DNA of 64,000 bases from Bordetella parapertussis (GTDB taxonomy: Bacteria; Bacteroidota; Bacteroidia; Chitinophagales; Chitinophagaceae), in assembly GCA_943331005.2 (NCBI GenBank), contig CALQJX020000011.1:62001-126000 (forward strand), written 5' to 3'. Below the pieces are notes generated by a model. That model saw only the letters and a program-made list of their open reading frames with translations, ran no database searches and was not told the DNA's origin. The translations under genes and the position numbers were made by a program. Below are positions 52,966 to 62,322 of the stretch, piece after piece. Position 1 is the first letter of the stretch; every line of letters starts with the position of its first letter.

Positions 52966-54237
52966 ATGCTGTACTATTTGTTTACATACCTGCGCGATAC
53001 GTTCCACCTTTCCGGTGCGGGTGTGTTCAATTATATTACGTTCAGGGCTGCCATGGCTATCATTCTTTCTCTTACCATTTCTATGGTGTTTGGTAAGAGG
53101 CTGATCGATTTTCTGCGCCGCAAACAGATCGGTGAAACAGTACGCGATCTGGGACTGGCAGGTGAACAGCAGAAGAAAGGCACCCCTACAATGGGTGGCA
53201 TCATCATACTGGCATCTATACTGATCCCTACATTGCTGTTTGCACGGGTACTAAATGTTTACATACTGCTGATGATCGTATCTACAGTGTGGCTGGGTAT
53301 TGTAGGTTTTCTTGACGATTATATCAAGGTATTCAAGAAGAATAAAGAAGGATTGGCCGGTCGTTTCAAGATCATGGGTCAGGTAGGTCTTGGTATCATT
53401 ATCGGTGTTACTATGTACTATAACAAGAATGTGGTTATCAGCAGGGAGGCAACAACGGCTCAGAGCGGAAAATACAGTATTACAGAGCAAGTGGAACCGG
53501 GACGTTATCTGCGCAGAGATGATAAGGGCCGTGAGCATACCTATGTGAAAGTGCATACTGCTACAACAACGATACCATTTCTGAAGTCGCACGAATTCCG
53601 TTATGAAAGGATAGCAAGGATATTCGGAGAGAAGAATCTGGAGTGGACAACACCACTTATTTATATACTTTTTGTGATATTCATTATCACAGCCGTATCG
53701 AACGGGGCCAATCTTACAGATGGTATAGACGGACTCGCAACTGGTGTGTCGGCTATTATAGGTATATGTCTGGGTGTGTTTGCCTATGTATCCGGTAACT
53801 ATGTGTTTGCAGGTTATCTGGGTATCATGGACATCCCCAATCTAGGTGAGTTGTCCATATTCATTGGTGCCTTTGTAGGCGCATGTGTAGGTTTCCTGTG
53901 GTACAATGCCTATCCGGCGCAGGTATTTATGGGCGATACAGGTAGTCTGGCACTGGGTGGTATCATAGCTTCATTGGCTATCATAGTGCGCAAAGAGTTG
54001 CTGATACCTATCATCTGTGGCATATTCCTGGTAGAGAATCTTTCGGTGATCATGCAGGTATGGTACTTCAAGTATACCAAGAAGAAATATGGGGAGGGCA
54101 GGCGCATTTTCCTGATGTCTCCACTGCATCATCACTATCAGAAATTAGGATATCATGAATCTAAGATCGTTACCCGTTTCTGGATTGTAGGTATCATGCT
54201 GGCAATCATGAGTATAGTAACACTAAAGCTGCAATAA
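52966..54237 (+). CDS. mraY: Phospho-N-acetylmuramoyl-pentapeptide-transferase
   Basis: 423 residues with about ten helices. MraY makes lipid I at the inner membrane. Key catalytic motifs are [26 protein letters not shown] near 109-124, [12 protein letters not shown], and [21 protein letters not shown] cytosolic insertion between helices (about 160-195, [20 protein letters not shown]) makes it longer than the Escherichia coli protein (360), as is usual in Bacteroidota. murD starts one base after its stop. Confidence 0.97.
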   Translation: MLYYLFTYLRDTFHLSGAGVFNYITFRAAMAIILSLTISMVFGKRLIDFLRRKQIGETVRDLGLAGEQQKKGTPTMGGIIILASILIPTLLFARVLNVYILLMIVSTVWLGIVGFLDDYIKVFKKNKEGLAGRFKIMGQVGLGIIIGVTMYYNKNVVISREATTAQSGKYSITEQVEPGRYLRRDDKGREHTYVKVHTATTTIPFLKSHEFRYERIARIFGEKNLEWTTPLIYILFVIFIITAVSNGANLTDGIDGLATGVSAIIGICLGVFAYVSGNYVFAGYLGIMDIPNLGELSIFIGAFVGACVGFLWYNAYPAQVFMGDTGSLALGGIIASLAIIVRKELLIPIICGIFLVENLSVIMQVWYFKYTKKKYGEGRRIFLMSPLHHHYQKLGYHESKIVTRFWIVGIMLAIMSIVTLKLQ

Positions 54238-54238
54238 G

Positions 54239-55594
54239 ATGAACACAACTACAAAACGCCTGGTAATACTTGGCGCCGCTGAAAGCGGTGTAGGAGCTGC
54301 TTTGCTTGGAAAACAGCAGGGCTGGGATGTGTTTGTGAGCGACGGTGGGAAGATAAAGGCGCAGTTCAGAGATGTGCTGCTGCAAAATGCAATATCATTT
54401 GAAGAAGGCGCACATACGCTGGATCTGGTGCTGAATGCCGATTGTCTGGTGAAGAGTCCGGGCATCAGCGAGAAGGTAGAGATCATGAAGAAAGTGCGTA
54501 CTGCAGGTATAGAAGTGTGCAGCGAGATCGAATTCGGCTTCCGCTACAAGGGCAACAGCAGGATAGTGGCTATCACCGGCAGCAACGGCAAGAGCACTAC
54601 TACCATGCTTACGTATACGCTCTTTAAAGATGCCGGCTATGATGTGGCCCTGGTGGGCAATATAGGTTACAGTTTTGCAAGGCAGATAGCCGAGCGCCCA
54701 TGCGAATGGTATGTAATGGAGATCAGCAGTTTTCAGCTCGATGATATTCATACATTCAGACCAGATGTGGCGGTGCTGCTGAACATCACGCCCGATCATC
54801 TGGACCGCTACGACTATAAGTTCGAGAACTATGTGGCCGCTAAATTCAAAATAACCCAATTCCAAAATAACACAGATTACTTTGTTGTAAACCAGGACGA
54901 CAAAGCAATACAAGATCATCTGGCAACCCATTCTATTCACGCTACTACAATTTTTATTACAATGAATGATAACGTAACAGGCAATGACGGAGGTTCTATC
55001 CATGACGACGGTATGCGTATACTGTTTGGTGGTGAGTACTTTGATATGTCTATTCACGACCTGGCTATCAAGGGTAAACACAATCAATATAACAGTATGG
55101 CAGCCGGTATTTCGGCCCGCATCGCAGGCATCAGGAAGGAGAAGTTACGAGAGACGTTTACCCGATTCAAAGGACTGGAGCACAGGCTGGAGTATGTGGC
55201 AACGATACGTGGCGTAGATTTTATAAACGACAGCAAGGCAACGAATGTCAATTCAGTTTGGTTCGCACTGGAGAGTATGGACAAGCCTACTATACTGATC
55301 CTCGGCGGTCAGGATAAGGGCAATGACTATACCGAAATAGTGGATCTGGTGAAGAAGAAAGTGAAAGCTATAGTATGCCTTGGTGTAAACAATCAGCCGA
55401 TATATGACGCATTTGACAGCATGGTAGATACCATTATAGAAACAACAGGTGCTGCTGAGGCAGTACATGCTGCCTATGCCTGTGCCGAGGGTGGTGATGT
55501 GGTGCTGCTGGCCCCTGCCTGTGCCAGCTTCGACAGGTTCAACAATTTCGAAGACAGGGGAGAGCAGTTCAAAGAGGCGGTTAGAAACCTGTAA
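54239..55594 (+). CDS. murD: UDP-MurNAc-alanine:D-glutamate ligase
   Basis: 451 residues. The N-terminal Rossmann-like domain (RLVILGAAESGVGAALLG) binds UDP, the ATP loop is AITGSNGKSTTTMLTY near 113-128, and the C-terminal domain has ILGGQDKGNDY and LLAPACASFDRFNNFEDRG. It adds D-glutamate to UDP-MurNAc-Ala. Starts one base after mraY; ftsW begins 44 bp later. Confidence 0.97.
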   Translation: MNTTTKRLVILGAAESGVGAALLGKQQGWDVFVSDGGKIKAQFRDVLLQNAISFEEGAHTLDLVLNADCLVKSPGISEKVEIMKKVRTAGIEVCSEIEFGFRYKGNSRIVAITGSNGKSTTTMLTYTLFKDAGYDVALVGNIGYSFARQIAERPCEWYVMEISSFQLDDIHTFRPDVAVLLNITPDHLDRYDYKFENYVAAKFKITQFQNNTDYFVVNQDDKAIQDHLATHSIHATTIFITMNDNVTGNDGGSIHDDGMRILFGGEYFDMSIHDLAIKGKHNQYNSMAAGISARIAGIRKEKLRETFTRFKGLEHRLEYVATIRGVDFINDSKATNVNSVWFALESMDKPTILILGGQDKGNDYTEIVDLVKKKVKAIVCLGVNNQPIYDAFDSMVDTIIETTGAAEAVHAAYACAEGGDVVLLAPACASFDRFNNFEDRGEQFKEAVRNL

Positions 55595-55638
55595 TAGTAT
55601 ATAAGTAGTAGTAGAATAAGAGAAACAAACAATATTGT

Positions 55639-56901
55639 ATGGCAGACCACATGAAGCAATTGCTTACTAAAACGAAGGGCGACAAAGTGATTTGGGGCGT
55701 CGTGCTGGTATTGTCATTTATCAGCTTACTGGCCGTTTATAGTTCTACGGGTTCTTTGGCATATCGTATGGAGAAAAATTCGGGCTATTACCTGGCAAAA
55801 CAGGTAATGGTGCTGGGGCTTGGTTTGCTGATCATATATTATGTACACAGGATAAACTATACAAAGTTTGCCCGTTGGGCAGTAGTGCTTTATATGGTGA
55901 GTCTGCCTTTGCTGTTGTTTACACTGTTTTTCGGTACCAGTCTTAATGAAGGGTCACGCTGGATAAAGTTGCCGGTTATCAATCTTACATTCCAGACGTC
56001 GGATCTGGCAAAACTGGCACTGTTCATGTTCCTGGCACGAATGCTGAGTATAAAACAGGAAGTGATAAAGGATTTCAGAAAAGGATTTGTTCCGGTGTTG
56101 GTGCCCATGTTACTTACCTGCGCACTTATTGCTCCGGCCAACCTGTCTACCGCATTGATGCTTGGTTTTACCTGTAGCATTGTGTTCTTTATAGGCAGGG
56201 TTCAGTTGAAGCATTTGTTCGTACTGGCATTTGCCGGCATCCTGTGTCTCAGTTTGTTGTTCACTATTTCTAAGCTCACCGGCTTCGGCAGGGCAGCTAC
56301 CTGGGAGCGTCGTATCAAAGACTTTGGCAGCAGCAAAAAAGATGGCAAACATCAGGATGTGTATCAGGTAGAGCAGGCTAAGATCGCTATTGCCAATGGA
56401 GGTCTTACTGGCAGGGGGCCGGGTAAAAGTCAGCAGAAGAACTTTTTGCCACACCCATATTCCGATTTTATATTCTCTATCATCATAGAAGAGTATGGAA
56501 TACTGGGAGGTAGTTTTGTGGTGTTGCTGTATCTGTTGTTCCTGTGGCGCAGTGTGCTCATTTTCAAGAGATGTCCGTTTGCCTTTGGCGCATTTCTGGC
56601 GGTGGGGCTTAGTATTACACTGGTGTTTCAGGCCATGCTGAACATGGCCGTAAATGTCCATCTGGTGCCGGTTACGGGGCTTACTTTACCCATGATAAGT
56701 ATGGGTGGTTCTTCGATTTGGTTTACAAGCGTGGCTATAGGTATAGTGCTGAGTGTAAGCAAGTATGTGGATGAAATGGAAGGGGAACGTAAAAATGCGG
56801 CAAGGCTCTCTGCTATAATGGAAGAAGAAGCGACTGTGAATGAAGCAACAGAAGAATTGGCTGTTGCAGCACTGAAAGGAAACAAAGCAATAACTAAGTA
56901 A
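55639..56901 (+). CDS. ftsW: Lipid II polymerase FtsW
   Basis: 420 residues with ten helices, SEDS family. Family landmarks: SLLAVYSSTGSLAY at the start of helix 1-2, FFGTSLNEGSRWIKLPVINL with the extracytoplasmic acidic/Arg signature, QVEQAKIAIANGGLTGRGPGKS, PHPYSDFIFSIIIEEYGILG and TGLTLPMISMGGSS. A long cytosolic tail (about 380-420) is acidic then basic. It polymerises septal glycan with FtsI. Confidence 0.96.
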   Translation: MADHMKQLLTKTKGDKVIWGVVLVLSFISLLAVYSSTGSLAYRMEKNSGYYLAKQVMVLGLGLLIIYYVHRINYTKFARWAVVLYMVSLPLLLFTLFFGTSLNEGSRWIKLPVINLTFQTSDLAKLALFMFLARMLSIKQEVIKDFRKGFVPVLVPMLLTCALIAPANLSTALMLGFTCSIVFFIGRVQLKHLFVLAFAGILCLSLLFTISKLTGFGRAATWERRIKDFGSSKKDGKHQDVYQVEQAKIAIANGGLTGRGPGKSQQKNFLPHPYSDFIFSIIIEEYGILGGSFVVLLYLLFLWRSVLIFKRCPFAFGAFLAVGLSITLVFQAMLNMAVNVHLVPVTGLTLPMISMGGSSIWFTSVAIGIVLSVSKYVDEMEGERKNAARLSAIMEEEATVNEATEELAVAALKGNKAITK

Positions 56902-56916
56902 CAGCGTATAAAGAAA

Positions 56917-58020
56917 ATGAGTGAACTGCGTGTAATAATAGCTGGTGGTGGTACAGGGGGGCATATATTCCCTGCTGTGGCCATTGGTCATGCACTGCAG
57001 CGCCTGCAGCCCGGAACAAAACTTTTGTTCGTAGGAGCAAAGGGCAAGATGGAAATGGAAAAAGTACCCAGAGAGGGTTTTGAGATAGTGGGATTGGATA
57101 TTGCGGGGTTCAATAGGAGCAATTTGTTGAAGAACATAATGTTGCCACTGAAATTATTGAAGAGCAGAATGCAGGCAAAGAGTATAATAAAGGAGTTCGG
57201 TCCGGCTGTAATAGTGGGTGTGGGTGGTTATGCCAGCTTCCCTATACTGCATGCCGGTCAGGCTATGGGTATACCTACTCTTATACAGGAGCAGAACTCT
57301 TTTGCCGGTAAGAGTAATAAGATACTTGGTAGAAGTGCCAAAGCTATCTGTGTTGCCTATAAAAAAATGGAGCGGTTTTTTCCGGCTTCTGTGTTGATAC
57401 AAACCGGCAATCCTGTAAGGAAGACCATTGCAGCAATGAACAAAACAGCGGCTGAAGGACGTGCTAAGTTCGGGTTGAAAGAAGGAAAGGTGACTGTACT
57501 GGTAATAGGCGGCAGTCTGGGTGCAAAGTCGGTGAACGAGGCAATAGATGCAGGGTTGGAAGCGCTGGTGAGCGATACCTTGCAGGTGCTCTGGCAAACA
57601 GGTAAGCCCTACTATGAGCAGGCAAAAGTAAGAGCTGCAGGATTTGGCGAGCAGGTAAAGGTGTGTGATTTTATAACAGAAATGGAGTATGCCTATGCTG
57701 CGGCAGATGTAGTAGTATCCAGAGCAGGTGCACTGGCTATAGCAGAACTCTGTATAGCGGGTAAACCTGTAATATTTGTGCCCTATCCGCATGCTGCAGA
57801 AAACCATCAGGAAAGCAATGCAATGGCATTGGTAGAGAACAATGCTGCATGGATGGTAAAAGACAGTGAGGTGAATAGTGTACTGATAGGTAAACTGAAA
57901 GAACTGATGAATGACGCTGGTGCGCAGACAAGTATGTCGGCAAACCTGCTGAAAATGTCAATAAAGGACGCAGACGAAAGGATAGCGGCCAAAGTAATAG
58001 AAATAGTAGGATCGAATTAA
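56917..58020 (+). CDS. murG: MurG (UDP-GlcNAc:lipid I transferase)
   Basis: 367 residues. The first G loop is IAGGGTGGHIFPA near 8-20, the second is GVGGYASFPIL near 94-104, and the donor half has VIGGSLGAKSVNEAI near 193-207 and the GAx2-ELCIAGKPVIFVPYPHAAENHQ stretch that holds the UDP-GlcNAc. It makes lipid II on the inner face of the membrane. It begins 15 bp after ftsW. Confidence 0.97.
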   Translation: MSELRVIIAGGGTGGHIFPAVAIGHALQRLQPGTKLLFVGAKGKMEMEKVPREGFEIVGLDIAGFNRSNLLKNIMLPLKLLKSRMQAKSIIKEFGPAVIVGVGGYASFPILHAGQAMGIPTLIQEQNSFAGKSNKILGRSAKAICVAYKKMERFFPASVLIQTGNPVRKTIAAMNKTAAEGRAKFGLKEGKVTVLVIGGSLGAKSVNEAIDAGLEALVSDTLQVLWQTGKPYYEQAKVRAAGFGEQVKVCDFITEMEYAYAAADVVVSRAGALAIAELCIAGKPVIFVPYPHAAENHQESNAMALVENNAAWMVKDSEVNSVLIGKLKELMNDAGAQTSMSANLLKMSIKDADERIAAKVIEIVGSN

Positions 58021-58041
58021 ACAATAGTAAGTTCAGCAACA

Positions 58042-59400
58042 ATGGATGTAAAGGGTATTAAGAACGTTTATTTTGTAGGCATCGGCGGCATCGGCATGAG
58101 CGCTTTGGCCAGGTTTTTCCTGGGCAGGGGCGCAGTTGTGAGCGGCTATGACCGTACAGAGACCGACCTTACCCGCAAACTTTCTGCTGAAGGAATGCAC
58201 ATACATTATACTGATGATGTGGCATTGTGCAGCAAGAATGCTGAACTGGTCATATACACGCCTGCTATTCCAAAAGATCATAAAGGACTCAACTGGTATC
58301 GCGATAACAACTTCCCTGTGAATAAGCGCAGCGATGTGTTGCAGTGGATCACCGAAGCGATGTTTGCCATAACAGTGGCGGGTACTCATGGCAAGACCAC
58401 GATATCTACCACTACTGCCTACCTGCTGCGCGAAACCGGATATGGCTGTAATGCTTTTCTGGGAGGCATATCTGTAAATTATGAAAGCAACTATTGGAGC
58501 AGTGCAAATGATACTGCTGTAATAGAAGCAGATGAGTATGACAGGAGTTTCCTGAAGCTGAGCCCGGATATTGCGGTGCTGACTTCTATAGATCCCGATC
58601 ATCTGGATATATACGGAACGCCAGCCGAAATGGAAGAAGCGTTCATTCAGTATACTAAGAACATAAAACCCGGCGGTACACTGTTGGTGAAACATGGCCT
58701 CCACAGACATACTGATCTGAAAGGACCCGTTACTGTTACCTATAGCCTGCAGAACAATGCTGCAGATATATATGCCGACAATATCAGGTTGAACCATGGC
58801 GGTTACATTTTTGATGTGGTTGCCAGGGATTGGAAGCTGGAAGATATTCATCTGAATATCGGCGGTATGCATAATGTAGAGAATTCAGTTGCTGCAATTG
58901 CAGTGACGCAGATGCTGGGTATTGATGGTGGTCTGGTGCGTAAAGCACTGGCAGGCTTCAAAGGAATAAAGAGGCGTTTCGAGTATCTGATGAAGACAGA
59001 TAAGATGGTGTATATAGATGACTATGCACACCACCCAGAGGAACTGGCGGCATTGATACGCAGCGCAAAAAGGTTGTTCCCCGGCCGCAGATGTGTAGTG
59101 GCTTTTCAGCCTCACCTTTTCAGTCGCACACGCGATCTGGCAGATGGGTTTGCAAGTAGTCTGGATATGGCCGATGAGGTGATATTGCTGGATATATATC
59201 CGGCAAGGGAGGTGCCGATGGAGGGGATTACATCTGAAACAATAACAGGCAGGATGTCGAATCCGGCGCATACAATATTGACAAAAGAAGGATTGCTGGA
59301 GTATGTGAAACTGGCTCCGCTGGATCTACTGATAACAGCCGGTGCAGGAGATATAGATAAACTTACAGCACCCATAAAAGAGATACTGGAAAAAAGGTAA
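58042..59400 (+). CDS. murC: UDP-N-acetylmuramate:L-alanine ligase
   Basis: 452 residues. The N-terminal UDP-binding motif is GIGGIGMSALARFFLGRG, the ATP loop is VAGTHGKTTISTTTA near 112-126, then EADEYDRSFL, and the C-terminal domain includes IDDYAHHPEELAA and AFQPHLFSRTRDL. It is the first amino-acid ligase for the pentapeptide. murG ends 21 bp upstream, and the ftsQ start codon follows the murC stop without a gap. Confidence 0.97.
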   Translation: MDVKGIKNVYFVGIGGIGMSALARFFLGRGAVVSGYDRTETDLTRKLSAEGMHIHYTDDVALCSKNAELVIYTPAIPKDHKGLNWYRDNNFPVNKRSDVLQWITEAMFAITVAGTHGKTTISTTTAYLLRETGYGCNAFLGGISVNYESNYWSSANDTAVIEADEYDRSFLKLSPDIAVLTSIDPDHLDIYGTPAEMEEAFIQYTKNIKPGGTLLVKHGLHRHTDLKGPVTVTYSLQNNAADIYADNIRLNHGGYIFDVVARDWKLEDIHLNIGGMHNVENSVAAIAVTQMLGIDGGLVRKALAGFKGIKRRFEYLMKTDKMVYIDDYAHHPEELAALIRSAKRLFPGRRCVVAFQPHLFSRTRDLADGFASSLDMADEVILLDIYPAREVPMEGITSETITGRMSNPAHTILTKEGLLEYVKLAPLDLLITAGAGDIDKLTAPIKEILEKR

Positions 59401-60813
59401 ATGGCAGAGAAGCGTAAAATATCGGTGCGGAAGATACTGCAGTTACTGCTCTCCATAACAGGGGCAGTAGGCTGTATCATCGCCATGGTAAGCGCTTCGG
59501 GTATTGAGGGAGAACAAACGCTCAAGAAACTGCCGGTAGTACAAATAAAGAACGACAGGAAATATCATTCTATAGAACAGAAGAAGATAATGGATCTGGC
59601 TATATACAACCGCAACATAGACATTCTGCATACTCCGGTATCGCGGCTGGATGTGCGCGGCATAGAGCAGGCTATCAAGTCTGATCCGTGGGTTGAGAAT
59701 GCACAGGTGTTCATAGATATAGACAGAGTGATGCATATACAGGTCACAAGGCGTGTGCCGTTGGCGCGTATATTCCGCACCGATGGTGAAAGTTATTACC
59801 TGGACAGTACGCTGCATACCATGCCGCTTTCTGACGACTATACTTATTATGCCAATGTAGTGACCAACGTTCCCTATCTGGGCAATGACAGTGCTGCAAT
59901 GGTAGTGAAGAAGAATATTGCTACAGTAGTTAAGTCAATAAATGCCGATAGCTTCTGGAATGCGCAGGTATCTCAGATATCTATGGACTCTGCTGGTATG
60001 TTCGAGTTCACTACCGTTATCGGTGACCAGAAGGTGATACTGGGTGATACGTCGCGACTGCAGGAAAAGTTTACCAATCTGCTGGCATTCTACCGCAATG
60101 TACTGAACAGGATAGGATGGGATAAGTATCAGGTATTGGATGCCCGATTCGTAGGGCAGGTAGTGGCATCGCCATCATTGCCGTTCAAAGGGCCTGTAGA
60201 TAAGGCGGTAGATAAGATGAACTGGATAACCAGTATAGAAGTAACCGAAGCGCAGCAATCGCACGAAGATTCTATACGCACTGCAGAGGCGAGGTTTGCT
60301 GCTATAGCATCTGCAAAAGCAGAGTCGCTGGAAAGAGCAAAGAAAAAAGCCGCGGCACTTGCCGCAGCAGCTGCAGCAGAGAAAGCAGCACATACCAAAC
60401 ATGGAGGTGTTAGTAAGGCGCTCAGAGAATCGGTTGCTACAGGCAAGGCCGCTAAAAAAGCCGCCGCCGCATATACCGACCGAAACAAAAAGGTTGTTAA
60501 GCCTGCAGCAAAGGCTCCTGCAGTTTCAGACAAAAAGAAACAGGCTACGAAGGCAATAAAAGCTACAGCACCCAAGCCTGGTAAAACAGCACCGTCAAAG
60601 CAGCAGCAGGCTGCAGCAAAAAAGGCGGTACCTGCATCTGCAAAAACGCACCCGGCAGCAAAGGCGTCTGCAAAGAATGCACCGCCTAAGAAGCAGGATA
60701 AGAAAAACGTGAAAGCGAAGGCAGCTGTAAAAGACAAGAAGAAAGACAAAAAAGAAAAAACAAAAACTAAAGAGACCGTCAAGTATCTGTATCCTTCCGG
60801 TAAACAACATTAA
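59401..60813 (+). CDS. ftsQ: FtsQ/DivIB division protein with Lys/Ala-rich C-terminal extension
   Basis: 470 residues, against about 250-300 for a normal FtsQ. The first 270 residues are usual: a cytoplasmic tip, one transmembrane helix (about 12-33), a POTRA-like domain (VSRLDVRGIEQAIKSDPWVE, VTRRVPLARIF) and a beta domain ending near WDKYQVLDARFVGQVVASPS. From about 275 the protein turns into a coiled Ala/Glu/Lys helix and then a 140-residue K/A/P-rich tail that looks like a histone H1 or TonB-style extension, predicted periplasmic. Position between murC and ftsA is as expected. Confidence 0.93.
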   Translation: MAEKRKISVRKILQLLLSITGAVGCIIAMVSASGIEGEQTLKKLPVVQIKNDRKYHSIEQKKIMDLAIYNRNIDILHTPVSRLDVRGIEQAIKSDPWVENAQVFIDIDRVMHIQVTRRVPLARIFRTDGESYYLDSTLHTMPLSDDYTYYANVVTNVPYLGNDSAAMVVKKNIATVVKSINADSFWNAQVSQISMDSAGMFEFTTVIGDQKVILGDTSRLQEKFTNLLAFYRNVLNRIGWDKYQVLDARFVGQVVASPSLPFKGPVDKAVDKMNWITSIEVTEAQQSHEDSIRTAEARFAAIASAKAESLERAKKKAAALAAAAAAEKAAHTKHGGVSKALRESVATGKAAKKAAAAYTDRNKKVVKPAAKAPAVSDKKKQATKAIKATAPKPGKTAPSKQQQAAAKKAVPASAKTHPAAKASAKNAPPKKQDKKNVKAKAAVKDKKKDKKEKTKTKETVKYLYPSGKQH

Positions 60814-60835
60814 CAGACTAAAATATCAATACTAT

Positions 60836-62242
60836 ATGAGTAAGAAACAACAGCCAATTATCGTAGGCCTGGACATAGGTACCACCAAGGTGGTTGCTAT
60901 TGCCGGCCGTAAGAACGAATTCGGTAAGCTGGAAATACTCGGCTTTGGCCGCGCCGATTCAGAAGGCGTAAATCATGGTGTGGTCATAAACATAGAGCAA
61001 TGCGTTCACTCTGTGGAGCTGGCTATGAAAAGGTGTTTCGAGAATAACCCTAATCTGGCTATCACTGAAGTTTATGTAGGTATTGCAGGTAAGCATATAA
61101 AAAGCCTGCAGGCGCAGGGTAGCCGTGTGCGGTCTGATGTTGATACAGAGATAAGCAAGGAAGATATAGACCAACTCATGCGCGATCAGTACAAGACCTA
61201 TCTCCCTACAGGAGATCAGATCATCAGTATCATAGCGCAGGACTATACAGTAGATAACATTCCGGATATCATAGATCCGGTAGGAATGAGCGGAGTGAAA
61301 GTGGGTGCTAATTTCCATGTTATTACCGGCGATAGCACTGCTATAAAAAACATCAAGCGTTGTGTAGACAGGTCTAACCTGAAAACCTGCGATCTGGTGT
61401 TGCAGCCGCTTGCATCTGCAGCAGCAGTGATGAATCCTGAAGACATGGAAGCAGGTGTGGCTATTGTGGATATTGGTGGCGGCACTACCGATATGGCTGT
61501 ATTCTGCGACGGTATACTGAAGCATACAGTTGTGATACCTTATGCAGGTGTAAACATCACTAACGATATCCTTACGGGTTTGCGTGTACTCCGTTCTCAG
61601 GCAGAGCAGATGAAGGTGCAGTTTGGTACGGCACTGGGCAGCGAGGCCAACAGGAATTCTTATATCACCATACCAGGCCTCAGGGGTCTTCCTGCCAAGG
61701 AAGTATCTGTGGTAAATCTTGCCAATATCATTCAGGCAAGAATGGAAGAGATACTGGAGTATGTTATGTTCAACATTCGTCAGATAGGTCTCGAGCATCG
61801 CCTCAATGGTGGTATCATCCTTACCGGTGGCGGCGCCAGGCTGAAACACATTACACAGCTTACAGAGTATGTAACCGGCATGGGTGCCCGCATAGGTTAT
61901 CCTAATGAGCATCTTGCCGGAGGCTATAACGATGCGTTGATGAGTCCTATGTACTCAACCTGTATAGGTTTGATACTGAGGGGGTATCACGACTTTGAGA
62001 GTGGCAAGCTTGATTTCTCAGGTTCAGCATCAGGCAATTATTTACGCGTCTCTCCTGATGCGCCGGTCGTGGAGCAGCAAGCCGTAACTGATGTAATTGA
62101 AGAAGAAGAGGATACTGAAGACAATAACAACAGATGGGATAAATTCAGGAAGAGACAAGATACCATGAAGGAACTCTTTGACAGACTCAGAGGTAAGTTC
62201 ATGGATCTCTTTGAAGATATAGACGATACAGAACTGAAGTAA
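60836..62242 (+). CDS. ftsA: Cell division protein FtsA
   Basis: 468 residues. Actin-like ATPase: phosphate 1 VGLDIGTTKVVAIAG near 10-24, the SHS2 insertion (1C domain), phosphate 2 VDIGGGTTDMAVF near 212-224, and the adenosine motif GGIILTGGGARLKH. The C-terminal amphipathic helix KELFDRLRGKFMDLFEDI anchors FtsZ to the membrane. ftsQ ends 22 bp upstream; ftsZ begins 80 bp downstream. Confidence 0.96.
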   Translation: MSKKQQPIIVGLDIGTTKVVAIAGRKNEFGKLEILGFGRADSEGVNHGVVINIEQCVHSVELAMKRCFENNPNLAITEVYVGIAGKHIKSLQAQGSRVRSDVDTEISKEDIDQLMRDQYKTYLPTGDQIISIIAQDYTVDNIPDIIDPVGMSGVKVGANFHVITGDSTAIKNIKRCVDRSNLKTCDLVLQPLASAAAVMNPEDMEAGVAIVDIGGGTTDMAVFCDGILKHTVVIPYAGVNITNDILTGLRVLRSQAEQMKVQFGTALGSEANRNSYITIPGLRGLPAKEVSVVNLANIIQARMEEILEYVMFNIRQIGLEHRLNGGIILTGGGARLKHITQLTEYVTGMGARIGYPNEHLAGGYNDALMSPMYSTCIGLILRGYHDFESGKLDFSGSASGNYLRVSPDAPVVEQQAVTDVIEEEEDTEDNNNRWDKFRKRQDTMKELFDRLRGKFMDLFEDIDDTELK

Positions 62243-62322
62243 AATAGAAAACAAAAACCATAAAAATATAACACAACTTTTTACACAACTTAAATCAGTT
62301 ACTAACCCACAAAACATAAGTT

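Noticed and set aside
60129..60782. A 217-codon minus-strand frame opposite the ftsQ tail
   Set aside because: It is the antisense of Lys/Ala codons, which gives a Phe/Ala/Cys-rich fake protein; no start signal or promoter.
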